The notes under the pieces are model-generated. The model did not search any database and was not told the origin of the DNA. It saw only the letters and a list, made by a program, of their open reading frames with translations. Below, one piece after another: positions 6,959 through 13,635 of a stretch of DNA of 13,635 nt. Position 1 is the stretch's first letter; each line of letters begins with the position of its first letter. Source of the stretch: UBA6244 sp041582875. GTDB taxonomy: Bacteria; Bacteroidota; Bacteroidia; Bacteroidales; F082. The position numbers were made by a program, and so were the translations under genes. Location: positions 1 through 13,635 of the forward strand of contig JBFHGX010000104.1 in assembly GCA_041582875.1 (NCBI GenBank), in the 5' to 3' direction.

Positions 6959-6996
6959 ATATTTCATTTTTTCAACACCGACAAAAACACCAACTC

Positions 6997-7554
6997 ATGA
7001 CGTTAACATCCAATTCTTCGGTCTCAAACAGAAAAGTCATTTTGTACATCGCCATGAGTTTGGATGGATTTATCGCTACTCAAGACAACGACCTGAGTTT
7101 TTTATCTGACATGGAACAAGAAGGACAGGACTATGGTTATGGCGATTTCATAAAAACAGTTGATACAGTGATTATTGGGCGAAAGACCTACGACCATGTG
7201 CTTTCCATGGGTTTTGATTATCCGCATACTGATAAGGAAGTGTACATTGTAACCCGGACTCCCAGAAAATCCTTTGGTAGTTTTCATTTTTACACAGGCG
7301 AATTGCCTGCATTGGTGACAGAACTTAAACAAAAACAAGGCCTACATATTTACTGCGATGGAGGTGCCGAAATCGTTAACGAACTTCAACGTTTCCAGCT
7401 AATTGACGAGTATATTGTTTCGGTTATCCCTGTGCTTTTAGGAGATGGAACCAGACTATTTAAGACTGGCCAACAGGAACAAAAACTGCAGCTAGTCAGC
7501 AGTAAATCTTTCGAGAAAGGATTGGTACAATTGCATTACCAATCTATCAAATAA
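6997..7554 (+). CDS. Dihydrofolate reductase-fold / RibD C-terminal-domain protein
   Basis: A 185-aa protein of the stand-alone RibD-C/DHFR-fold group (like B. subtilis YwjB/YyaP), probable NAD(P)H-dependent reductases of unknown substrate. The core starts at RKVILYIAMSLDGFIA (12-27), the conserved first strand and SLDGFIA loop. DTVIIGRKTYDHVL (56-69) is the nucleotide-binding region. EVYIVTRTP (81-89), then LHIYCDGGAEIVNEL (116-130), is the glycine-rich cofactor loop, and YIVSVIPVLLGDGTRLF (139-155) is the C-terminal signature. ATG 6997 gives about 11 extra residues before the first strand; no nearer ATG is available. A TATATTTC element at 6958-6965 could be its promoter. The VOC gene follows 52 bp later on the same strand, so the two may be co-transcribed. 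Confidence 0.88.
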   Translation: MTLTSNSSVSNRKVILYIAMSLDGFIATQDNDLSFLSDMEQEGQDYGYGDFIKTVDTVIIGRKTYDHVLSMGFDYPHTDKEVYIVTRTPRKSFGSFHFYTGELPALVTELKQKQGLHIYCDGGAEIVNELQRFQLIDEYIVSVIPVLLGDGTRLFKTGQQEQKLQLVSSKSFEKGLVQLHYQSIK

Positions 7555-7606
7555 CAGCAACGGGGACTTCCCTTTATTCACCTCAATTAATAACGAGAGA
7601 CCAAGG

Positions 7607-7990
7607 ATGAATATTGCTCATATTGCCATATGGACCAATGATTTAGAAGCGATGAAAGATTTCTATGTCCGATATTTCCAAGGGGTAAGCAACAATAAAT
7701 ATATCAACCCAATTAAACAATTTGAATCCTATTTCATCCATTTTGAACATGGAGCAACATTGGAACTGATGCGTAAGCCATCTGTTAAAATACCTACCGA
7801 TATAAACCAGCGCATTGGAATAACACATATTGCCTTTAATCTTGGATCGAAAGAAGCCGTTTATTCACTAACAGAAACCCTTCGACGCGATGGCTTTAGC
7901 ATTATTGGAGAACCACGCACAAGCGGAGATGGGTATTTTGAGGCTGTGATTCTGGACATCGAAGGGAACCGGATTGAACTTTTAGCTTAA
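7607..7990 (+). CDS. VOC-family (glyoxalase/bleomycin-resistance fold) protein
   Basis: A 127-aa single-domain vicinal oxygen chelate protein with two beta-alpha-beta-beta-beta modules: IAHIAIWTNDLEAMKDFYVRYF followed by SYFIHFEHGATLELM, and GITHIAFNLGSKEAVYSLTE followed by YFEAVILDIEGNRIELLA. Likely metal ligands by position are His5, Glu53, His74 and Glu124, all present, so a metal-dependent lyase, dioxygenase or glyoxalase-like activity is possible; the substrate cannot be inferred. An AAGG lies just before the ATG. It follows the RibD-C-like gene on the same strand, and small VOC and RibD-C proteins are often accessory detoxification or redox enzymes, which is only a loose hint. Confidence 0.88.
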   Translation: MNIAHIAIWTNDLEAMKDFYVRYFQGVSNNKYINPIKQFESYFIHFEHGATLELMRKPSVKIPTDINQRIGITHIAFNLGSKEAVYSLTETLRRDGFSIIGEPRTSGDGYFEAVILDIEGNRIELLA

Positions 7991-8108
7991 ATTATTGATT
8001 GACCCGGAACAGTTTCATAAATTTTATGGGCAATTCAATTTCTGCAGGATAGATATTCAATCTAAACGAAAGTCAAACTGAACCATAATCCCCTCAAGAA
8101 ATTTTTCC

Positions 8109-8122
8109 TATATTCGCCTATC
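8109..8122 (+). promoter_or_regulatory. Promoter-like 14-mer upstream of the MarC gene (TATATTCGCCTATC)
   Basis: TATATTCG differs from the -7 consensus TAnnTTTG at one position and continues into GCCTATC, as at 6821 and 10384. It lies 41 bp before the MarC-family ATG at 8164. No good -33 match is seen at 17-21 bp upstream. Confidence 0.4.
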
Positions 8123-8163
8123 AAAGTTCTTTTTAACTCCACTTCTCAATTGATAACCACCTT

Positions 8164-8781
8164 ATGAATGAACTCCTTACATACTCCATCACCGTATTTA
8201 CCGGATTCTTTGCTATGATGAATCCCATTTCGAATACTCCCATTTTTCTATCACTTACTGCAGACAATAGCAAAGAATCCAAGAAGAGAATTGCTCGCAA
8301 AGCCTCCATTACGGCTTTCGTTATTGTGGCAGCCTTTGTCATCATGGGCAAATACATATTTGAACTCTTTGGCATCACCATTCCTGCTTTTAAAATCACA
8401 GGAGGCATCCTCATTTTTTATGTGGGATTCGAAATGCTAATGTCGAACCAATCCAAAGTGCACAGCACAGGTGAAGAAGCCCCTGATGAAGGGATTGCTA
8501 TTTCACCACTGGCCATTCCCATTCTGGCTGGTCCCGGAACCATCGTTACTGCCATGAACAACATTACAGATGGATCTTTTATACACATCGGTATTGTTTT
8601 GGGAATCTTTGCCATCATGATACTCCTTACCTATTGGGCTTTTTCCATGAGTGATTTGATTGTTAAAAAACTAGGTGACAACATCATTAAAGTCATCGGA
8701 AAACTGATGGGACTCATCTTGGCTATCATGGGCACAGGAATGGTGGTTGAAGGCATTAAACTGTCGTTTAACCTATCATAA
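8164..8781 (+). CDS. MarC-family integral membrane protein
   Basis: A 205-aa inner-membrane protein of the MarC/UPF0056 family. About six hydrophobic segments are visible: about 4-22, 47-65, 70-92, 114-132, 140-162 and 177-200. The two halves carry the related re-entrant-type signatures NPISNTPIF (20-28) and SPLAIPILAGPG (114-125), the internal duplication typical of this family. A polar loop with EEAPDEG (about 95-112) joins the halves. The name comes from the E. coli mar locus, but an antibiotic-resistance role was not upheld there and the transported substrate remains unknown. It is a single gene, convergent with the helicase at 8867. Confidence 0.93.
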   Translation: MNELLTYSITVFTGFFAMMNPISNTPIFLSLTADNSKESKKRIARKASITAFVIVAAFVIMGKYIFELFGITIPAFKITGGILIFYVGFEMLMSNQSKVHSTGEEAPDEGIAISPLAIPILAGPGTIVTAMNNITDGSFIHIGIVLGIFAIMILLTYWAFSMSDLIVKKLGDNIIKVIGKLMGLILAIMGTGMVVEGIKLSFNLS

Positions 8782-8866
8782 TTATACCTTCAAAAAGGTC
8801 AACATCTATTTAAGGATTACCCATTTCCATTACAAAGGGTTGGGACAATAAACGTAGGTAGAAAAT

Positions 8867-10240
8867 TTACAGTTTTTCTTGCCACAATTTCAGGTTACGG
8901 TGGGCGATTTTCATACCCTTGATATTTAAAATTACCTGTTGATGGTATTTCTGGGGAACATTAAAATGAGCTTTCTGTTCCTCAATGACCACCTCACGAA
9001 TATCGACTTTATCTAATCCCGCTTCTTCCACCAGAAAGTCGATTAAACTTTCTTTTTCAAATCCCTGTGCAGCACCCATATTCATAAACAGGGTGATATC
9101 CGGACTAACTTCCTCATCGCGGATCACATCCAATTTCATGGGAGTAAAATCGATATTCAATTTGGTTTCGAGCGACTTGATTTCGTTTAGTTCTTGCATC
9201 CTGACAAAGCTGACTGAGATCCCTGATTTACCGGCCCGGGCTGTACGTCCACTGCGGTGGGTATATTGCTCAGCATTTTCAGGCAATCGGTAATGGATGA
9301 TATAATCCAAATCTTTTACATCTATTCCTCGGGCAGCAATATCGGTGGCCACCAATAAGTTAATGCGGTTTTTTTTGAATCCTCGCAACACTTTTTCACG
9401 AGACTCCTGATTTAAATTTCCATGAATGGCACCGGCCACTACGTCGAAACCTGCCAACTGTTTAGATAAGCGTTTGGCAGCAATTTTGGTTCTGCAAAAC
9501 AAAATCCCCCGCTGATCGAGACGTTCATTCAGAAAAGCTTTCAGGTAATCGAGCTTCATCCCATTTTCGAACATCAATAAATAATGCTGAATTTTTTCAT
9601 TCACCAGTTCCTCTTTATTGATACGTATTTCACTGGCATCTGCCACCAGATATTCCTCAATAAGCAATTTCACATCCTTGGGCATGGTAGCTGTAAACAA
9701 CAATTTGGTTATCGCAGTTTTACACGATTTCAAAATTTCATCAATTTCGGCTTTAAAGCCCATATTGATCATCTCATCCGCTTCATCCAGAACCAGATAC
9801 TTTAGGTCATCCAAACTCAATGCTCCACGATTCAGTAAATCGATGAGTCGTCCGGGTGTTGCCACCACCACATGGGTAGCGCGTTTAAGCTTTTGTATTT
9901 GATCGTCGATAGGAGCTCCTCCGTAAACGGCTTCGGCAAACACACGTGGTAAATACCTCGAAAACAGGAAGAACTCGCGTGCTACCTGCTGGCCTAATTC
10001 GCGGGTGGGAACCAATACCAATGCTTGAATTTTTGCAGATTCCGGATCAATGGATTGCAAAATAGGCAAACAAAATGCAGCTGTTTTGCCCGTACCCGTC
10101 TGAGCTACAGCAATTAAATCACGATCCTCATGAAGGATATAAGGAATGGCTTGAATTTGAATACCGGTGGGCTTTTCTATTTTGTGGTCCACCAGCGCCC
10201 GGACAATTTGTTCGTTGATACCTAGTTCTGAAAAGGTCAT
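8867..10240 (-). CDS. DEAD-box ATP-dependent RNA helicase with DbpA-type C-terminal domain
   Basis: ATP-dependent RNA helicase of 457 aa, the same length as E. coli DbpA, which acts on 23S rRNA in 50S assembly. Motifs: Q motif KPTGIQIQ (23-30), I AQTGTGKT (46-53), Ia PTRELGQQ (78-85), Ib TPGR (128-131), II DEAD (152-155), III TAT (183-185, where SAT is usual), V ARGIDV (303-308), VI HRSGRTARAGK (328-338, with TAR where TGR is usual). After the helicase core, residues about 381-455 match the DbpA RNA-binding domain: DITLFMNMGAAQGFEKESLI, then KVDIREVVIEEQKAHFNVP. There is no low-complexity linker, unlike the helicase at 1513. The start MTFSELGINEQIV is the normal N-terminus. It has its own promoter and is convergent with the MarC gene. 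Identity as the functional DbpA is plausible but unproven. Confidence 0.95.
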   Translation of the reverse strand: MTFSELGINEQIVRALVDHKIEKPTGIQIQAIPYILHEDRDLIAVAQTGTGKTAAFCLPILQSIDPESAKIQALVLVPTRELGQQVAREFFLFSRYLPRVFAEAVYGGAPIDDQIQKLKRATHVVVATPGRLIDLLNRGALSLDDLKYLVLDEADEMINMGFKAEIDEILKSCKTAITKLLFTATMPKDVKLLIEEYLVADASEIRINKEELVNEKIQHYLLMFENGMKLDYLKAFLNERLDQRGILFCRTKIAAKRLSKQLAGFDVVAGAIHGNLNQESREKVLRGFKKNRINLLVATDIAARGIDVKDLDYIIHYRLPENAEQYTHRSGRTARAGKSGISVSFVRMQELNEIKSLETKLNIDFTPMKLDVIRDEEVSPDITLFMNMGAAQGFEKESLIDFLVEEAGLDKVDIREVVIEEQKAHFNVPQKYHQQVILNIKGMKIAHRNLKLWQEKL

Positions 10241-10286
10241 ATTGACAAGTAGTTAATGAGAAAAACTTCCCAAGGAAGAGTGGTTG

Positions 10287-10319
10287 CAAAAGTAGGCTTT
10301 TAAGGCAGTGAAAGTCCAA
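10287..10319 (-). promoter_or_regulatory. Promoter of the second helicase (TTGG-N21-TACTTTTG)
   Basis: On the minus strand TACTTTTG (10294-10287) matches the -7 consensus TAnnTTTG exactly, with TTGG (10319-10316) 21 bp upstream as a partial -33 element. The transcript would start near 10280, giving a leader of about 40 nt that contains a short hairpin CTTCC-TTG-GGAAG (10278-10266). Confidence 0.6.
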
Positions 10320-10383
10320 TGCAGGCTTAAAAATATGAGTGAGTTAAAAGCTTAAGGTTAATCTGCCATCCCACATATTTTTC

Positions 10384-10397
10384 TACATTTGCCTATC
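10384..10397 (+). promoter_or_regulatory. Promoter of the OppC-like permease (TACATTTGCCTATC)
   Basis: TACATTTG (10384-10391) is an exact TAnnTTTG match 17 bp before the ATG at 10409. TCTG at 10362-10365 with an 18-bp spacer could be the -33 element. The GCCTATC extension is shared with the sites at 6821 and 8109. Confidence 0.55.
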
Positions 10398-10408
10398 GCA
10401 AATTTAAA

Positions 10409-11611
10409 ATGCAGAAAAAGTCAAACTCCAATTCACTATCCCACATTGCCTGGCAAAAGTTTAGGCGAAACAGCATTGGAATGACTTCCCTGTTTATTAT
10501 TGTTCTGGCGACTTTAATCAGCATCCTGGGCTATCTGATTACCCCCGACTCCACTCCTTTTTGCAACACCCAAATTTTAGAGATCAGTACTCAAAAACCA
10601 GGGTTTACTGTCACCATGCTGGAAATCAACAAAGCGGAACAACCTGCAAAAGAGAACCTGTTACACAAGATGTTGTTTGGGGTAAAAAGCCCGGTTTTAC
10701 AGATCCCGTTGAGCAACTACGCCATCGTAAGTGATACTTTGAATGCTACTTTATTCGATCCGGATCAAACCGGAGAATATTTTTCAATGACCTTGCCCGC
10801 CATCCTTTTTCCTGAAAGCAATTTGATCCATCAGTCGGATAAACAAGTGACCCTGAGAAAATCTAACAACGCTGATACCACCATGTCAATCGCCTCATTA
10901 AAGCAGGAAATAGAACAACGTCATGTCACAAAAAAAACTTATTGGCTGGGCACCGACCAGTTTGGACGTGATTTATTGTCGAGATTGATTATTGGCACTA
11001 GGGTAAGTCTTTCGGTAGGTGCCATCTCAGTATCAATTTCGCTACTTTTAGGTATTTTTTTAGGGGCTTTGGCAGGATATTTTGGCAAGCGCACTGATCA
11101 AATCATCATGTGGTTTATCAATGTGGTTTGGTCCATCCCTACCCTACTTTTAGTCATTGCCCTTACCTTCGCTTTGGGACGGGGATTTTGGCAGGTGTTT
11201 ATCGCAGTAGGACTCACCATGTGGGTGGAGGTAGCTCGTGTTGTACGCGGACAAATTCTTAGCATTCGTGAGAAGGAATTTATCGAAGCCGGTCGCGCTC
11301 TGGGTTTTTCCCATTTCAGAATCCTCACCAAACATATCATCCCCAATATCCTCAATCCGGTTATTGTGATTTCGGCAGCCAACTTTGCTTCGGCCATCCT
11401 AATCGAAGCTGGATTAAGCTTTTTGGGCATTGGCGTACAGCCTCCCATGCCCTCGTGGGGAAGTATGGTGAAAGAATACTATAGTTTTATCATCCTCGAT
11501 TCAGCCTACCTGGCCATTATTCCGGGATTAGCCATCGTGGTTTTGGTGTTGGCCTTTATGGCCTTGGGTAATGCATTGCAGGATGCCCTCGATGTAAGAA
11601 TCAAGCAATAA
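10409..11611 (+). CDS. ABC transporter permease, OppC/DppC (peptide/nickel) type
   Basis: Inner-membrane permease of the binding-protein-dependent peptide transporter family. The N-terminal part (SLSHIAWQKFRRNSIGM, then a TM segment about 25-45) is the OppC_N element. GTDQFGRDLLSRLIIGTR (181-198) opens the permease domain, followed by about five TM segments. The EAA loop (EFIEAGRALGFSHFRILTKHIIPN, 290-313) is the docking site for the ATPase, and SFLGIGVQPPMPSWGSM (337-353) is a family signature. Total length is 400 aa against about 300 usual: TM1 and GTDQFGRD are separated by about 135 residues, so roughly 100 extra residues form a beta-rich extracytoplasmic segment. No ATPase, OppB partner or binding protein is nearby, so it must pair with subunits encoded elsewhere. 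Confidence 0.93.
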   Translation: MQKKSNSNSLSHIAWQKFRRNSIGMTSLFIIVLATLISILGYLITPDSTPFCNTQILEISTQKPGFTVTMLEINKAEQPAKENLLHKMLFGVKSPVLQIPLSNYAIVSDTLNATLFDPDQTGEYFSMTLPAILFPESNLIHQSDKQVTLRKSNNADTTMSIASLKQEIEQRHVTKKTYWLGTDQFGRDLLSRLIIGTRVSLSVGAISVSISLLLGIFLGALAGYFGKRTDQIIMWFINVVWSIPTLLLVIALTFALGRGFWQVFIAVGLTMWVEVARVVRGQILSIREKEFIEAGRALGFSHFRILTKHIIPNILNPVIVISAANFASAILIEAGLSFLGIGVQPPMPSWGSMVKEYYSFIILDSAYLAIIPGLAIVVLVLAFMALGNALQDALDVRIKQ

Positions 11612-11647
11612 TTCGCTATATTAGCTCTCCATTTTACTTGTAAGAAG

Positions 11648-12112
11648 ATGAACTTTTTAAGAAAGCATTGGTTTGACCTGGGCGGTATTCTAGCCTTGGT
11701 TTTAGTATTCTATATGATAATTTATTTCGGAGAATTATCGCAATACCAGACCATTGTATGGTTAAGTCTATTATCATTGTTGTTGCATCAACTGGAAGAA
11801 TACCGTATTGTGGGCACTTTCCCAGGCATGGTAAACCAAGTTATGTTCAAAAGCGAGCAGCCCGACCGCTATCCGCTAAACACCAATTCAGCGCTGATGG
11901 TTAATGTGGTTATGGGATGGGCTTTGTACTTTTTAGCAGCCATCCATGCAGAGAAAGCCATCTGGCTTGGCATGGCCACTACATCAAATTTTATCGCAGG
12001 ATTTGTATTGGGGATAATACTCAATGTAGTAGGCATCCTCAAGCTCATCGATTGGATGAAAAACCCAAAAACAACTTATATTTTTCCTAAAAGATGTACA
12101 TTAGACACCTGA
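11648..12112 (+). CDS. HXXEE-domain membrane protein
   Basis: A 154-aa polytopic membrane protein of the HXXEE family (function unknown). Hydrophobic segments lie at about 10-27, 36-50, 82-100 and 115-134. The family signature HQLEE (47-51) sits at the end of the second one, and RYPLNTNSALMVNVVMGW (74-91) is also typical. From memory the family carries a second Asn-x-x-x-His motif in a later helix; here the position reads NFIAG (114-118), lacking the histidine, and the tail TTYIFPKRCTLDT does not look like the usual last segment. This may be a divergent subfamily or a degraded end. It starts 36 bp after the permease stop, with a purine-rich TAAGAAG before the ATG, so co-transcription with the permease is possible. 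Confidence 0.8.
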   Translation: MNFLRKHWFDLGGILALVLVFYMIIYFGELSQYQTIVWLSLLSLLLHQLEEYRIVGTFPGMVNQVMFKSEQPDRYPLNTNSALMVNVVMGWALYFLAAIHAEKAIWLGMATTSNFIAGFVLGIILNVVGILKLIDWMKNPKTTYIFPKRCTLDT

Positions 12113-12161
12113 AAAATTCTGGACAACAGAACTATTTACAGCAACAGCATTCAACTTAAAT

Positions 12162-12172
12162 GCCTATCTTGC
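12162..12172 (+). promoter_or_regulatory. Weak promoter-like element before the YitT gene
   Basis: TATCTTGC (12165-12172) is a poor version of TAnnTTTG, 16 bp before ATG 12189, and overlaps another GCCTATC (12162-12168). There is no good -33 element. The gap from the HXXEE gene is only 76 bp, so read-through is also possible. Confidence 0.25.
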
Positions 12173-12188
12173 CCCAAAGCTTAACACC

Positions 12189-13160
12189 ATGAATCCAATA
12201 TTTCAATACCTCATAGTCGAACGAGTTAAACACCAGTTAAAGAAGAAGAAACAAAAGTCTTCAGGAGAAAATTTTGATAAAAAAGTCACCATTGCCCAAG
12301 TGGAATTTAAGCATGTATTGCACGATGTAATCCTCATATTGCTAGGAATTCTTTCTGCTACATTTGGGTTGAGAGGCTTTTTACTTCCCAATGCCTTCAT
12401 TGACGGGGGCGTTACAGGTATTTCGCTGATTGCAACCGAGTTAAGTGGTATTCCTCTTTCCTATTTATTGGTTGCCATAAATATTCCTTTTATGTTAATG
12501 GCATACTCTACCATCAGTAAATCATTTGCTATCAGAAGCATCATAGCAGTAAGCATATTGGCCATAGCTGTTCATTTTATTGAATTCTCTGCCATTACCG
12601 ACGACAAGCTATTGATTGCTGTTTTTGGAGGGTTTTTCTTAGGGATGGGGATCGGATTGGCCATTCGTGGAGGTGCGGTTATTGATGGAACGGAAGTCCT
12701 TGCAGTATTCATTAGCAGGAAAATATCTTTAACCATAGGAGATGTCATTTTGGTTTTTAACCTGATGATCTTTATGGTAGCCGCTTATGTTTTTTCTATC
12801 GAAATCGCATTGTATGCCATTCTCACCTATATGGCAGCGGCTAAAACGGTAGATTTTGTCGTATCGGGAATTGAGGAGTATGTTGGAGTGACCATTATCT
12901 CGGCAGAAAGTGAGGAAATCAGGTTGATGATTGTTGAAAAACTGGGACGCGGTTGCACCTTATATAATGGCAAGAAAGGATTCGCTAAAAGAGGTGAGCC
13001 ATTAACCGAAACAGAAATAGTATATACGCTGGTTACCAAACTCGAGTTGGCTAAACTAGAAACCGAAATAGACAAAATTGATCAGGATGCTTTCATTATT
13101 ATGCACAGCGTAAAAGACGCCAAGGGAGGAATGATTAAAAAACGTCCGCTGGAAAAATAG
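12189..13160 (+). CDS. YitT-family membrane protein with C-terminal DUF2179 domain
   Basis: A 323-aa inner-membrane protein of the YitT group. Residues 1-45 are a lysine-rich cytoplasmic extension (KKKKQK at 18-23), longer than in typical members of about 280 aa. The YitT domain follows with about five to six TM segments (about 46-68, 88-108, 113-132, 141-160, 183-203, 207-222) and the signatures GLRGFLLPNAFIDGGVTGIS (60-79) and GLAIRGGAVIDGTEVLAV (156-173). The soluble DUF2179 domain (about 230-318) has VGVTIISAESEEIRLMIVEK, then GRGCTLYNGKKGF and DAFIIMHSVKDAKGG, an ACT/PII-like ligand-sensing fold. Transport or export is suspected for the family, but the substrate is not established. It ends 12 bp from the convergent gene at 13173. 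Confidence 0.93.
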   Translation: MNPIFQYLIVERVKHQLKKKKQKSSGENFDKKVTIAQVEFKHVLHDVILILLGILSATFGLRGFLLPNAFIDGGVTGISLIATELSGIPLSYLLVAINIPFMLMAYSTISKSFAIRSIIAVSILAIAVHFIEFSAITDDKLLIAVFGGFFLGMGIGLAIRGGAVIDGTEVLAVFISRKISLTIGDVILVFNLMIFMVAAYVFSIEIALYAILTYMAAAKTVDFVVSGIEEYVGVTIISAESEEIRLMIVEKLGRGCTLYNGKKGFAKRGEPLTETEIVYTLVTKLELAKLETEIDKIDQDAFIIMHSVKDAKGGMIKKRPLEK

Positions 13161-13172
13161 CTTGTCTCAAAG

Positions 13173-13635
13173 TTACCTGCCTAGTTTTTTATTCCCGAAG
13201 TTGGCATTGGAACACGCACCGCCGAAAAGACTTCTGCACGACCCTTTGTTGATGCTGATTTTAATGGAAGCATAAATATCGAGTCCATTCATATCTGCCA
13301 TACCTAAATAGGTTCCGAGGCGCTCGGTACCAATGGTCAGGAAGTAAAATCTTGCGGCGATACCTACACGTGGATACTGATATTCATATATTGAGATCGG
13401 CAAACTCAATTCAAAAAAGTGCGTTTCATATCGGGGAACCAAAGCAAATTGAGCCGGGCGGCGCAAAGTATGGGTATTAAAACGAAGCGGATGAATCCAG
13501 AAGGCACCCACATATAGTTTAGGGGTTAAATGATAATCGAATTGCATACTTAGGGCGGTTGGCAATCCTATTTTAACAGTACTTCCTGAATATGACGCAT
13601 TGGGATCTCCATAGAAAATGGTACTTAAATCGCCC
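13173..13635 (-). CDS. Probable outer-membrane beta-barrel protein, DUF5723-like (5' end missing)
   Basis: The minus-strand frame is open through the window end; the TTG at 13565 is not needed as a start because upstream codons read IFYGDPNASYSGSTVKIGLP without a stop. The visible part is about 154 residues. It shows alternating polar/hydrophobic strands with aromatic girdles, as in outer-membrane barrels: LSMQFDYHLTPKLYVGAFWI, THFFELSLPISIYEYQYP, VGIAARFYFLTIGTERLGTY and DIYASIKISIN. The wording resembles the C-terminal part of the Bacteroidota DUF5723 family; PorP/SprF-like or other OmpA-type barrels are alternatives. The last 20 residues contain two cysteines and a basic end (GACSNANFGNKKLGR). 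It is convergent with the YitT gene; no clear hairpin separates them. Function is unknown. Confidence 0.7.
   Translation of the reverse strand, partial: GDLSTIFYGDPNASYSGSTVKIGLPTALSMQFDYHLTPKLYVGAFWIHPLRFNTHTLRRPAQFALVPRYETHFFELSLPISIYEYQYPRVGIAARFYFLTIGTERLGTYLGMADMNGLDIYASIKISINKGSCRSLFGGACSNANFGNKKLGR

Larger units (their letters stand above)
6678..6960 (+). pseudogene. Possible decayed reading frame with two in-frame stops
   Basis: One frame reads 40 codons (6678-6797), TAA, 26 codons (6801-6878), TAG, and then at least 26 more codons (6882-6960). Its translation looks protein-like: FGGDFPYVGKYKNRVENPEY in the first part, HAHILAYQLGGKLRYKDLE in the second and HSYKQGVFWSVTGLNHRIF in the third, with no frameshift needed between them. 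I do not recognise the family. Fewer stops than expected in AT-rich DNA is weak evidence on its own, so this could be chance. The frame runs on into the start of the next gene as a shadow. Confidence 0.2.
6614..6996. other. Gap between lipoprotein and RibD-C-like gene
   Basis: About 380 bp without an intact gene. It contains a possible decayed reading frame (6678-6960), a promoter-like 14-mer at 6821-6834, and a hairpin-with-T-run candidate (6895-6958), each listed separately. No RNA gene is recognised. Confidence 0.55.

Noticed and set aside
8016..8028. Palindrome CATAAATTTTATG upstream of the MarC gene
   Set aside because: Short, AT-rich and not repeated elsewhere; an operator cannot be claimed.
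8786..8840. Short hairpins ACCTT-CAAA-AAGGT and ACCC(A)TTT...AAAGGGT between the convergent MarC and helicase genes
   Set aside because: Stems of 5-7 bp without T tracts; may contribute to termination but cannot be supported.
1..13635. tRNA, rRNA, intact insertion sequence, toxin-antitoxin or defence cassette
   Set aside because: Read through intergenic regions on both strands by eye; no cloverleaf, rRNA-like stretch, transposase, or recognised defence protein was found.

Overview
The window looks like a chromosomal segment of a Bacteroidota bacterium, most likely of the order Bacteroidales/Marinilabiliales. Four things point there. The first gene ends in a type IX secretion (T9SS) sorting domain. 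The last gene resembles a Bacteroidota outer-membrane barrel family. Several genes are preceded by TAnnTTTG-type -7 promoter elements rather than E. coli-like -10 boxes, and Shine-Dalgarno sequences are mostly absent. The base composition is AT-rich (judged by eye, not computed).

Layout, left to right. (1) 1-1115: 3' part of a secreted FG-GAP/VCBS-repeat protein with a T9SS sorting domain, cut by the window start. (2) 1513-3390: a 625-aa DEAD-box RNA helicase with an Arg/Asp-rich linker and a DbpA-type RNA-binding domain, closed by the best intrinsic terminator in the window (3422-3458). (3) A gap of about 430 bp with no supported gene. (4) dapD (minus), divergent from ruvX-def (plus), with back-to-back promoters in 67 bp. 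(5) A heptanucleotide tandem-repeat region with an inverted repeat in the same register (5784-6029). (6) A small TPR-type lipoprotein. (7) A gap (6614-6996) with a possible decayed reading frame, then a RibD-C/DHFR-fold protein and a VOC (glyoxalase-fold) protein. (8) A MarC-family membrane protein, convergent with a second DEAD-box helicase of 457 aa, also with a DbpA-type C-terminus. (9) An OppC/DppC-type ABC permease with an enlarged extracytoplasmic segment, an HXXEE-family membrane protein and a YitT/DUF2179 membrane protein, all on plus. (10) The 3' part of a probable beta-barrel protein on minus, cut by the window end.

Most of the genes are housekeeping functions: RNA remodelling (two helicases), lysine/diaminopimelate synthesis (dapD), DNA and translation maintenance (ruvX, def), and membrane or envelope proteins. 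Apart from ruvX-def and perhaps the RibD-C/VOC pair, neighbours do not form an obvious pathway.

I found no convincing new multi-gene system: no CRISPR array, no intact mobile element, no toxin-antitoxin pair, no tRNA or rRNA. The items most worth a second look are the heptamer array with its in-register hairpin, a 14-bp extended promoter-like motif shared by three intergenic sites, the interrupted reading frame at 6678-6960, and the extra periplasmic domain in the orphan OppC-like permease.
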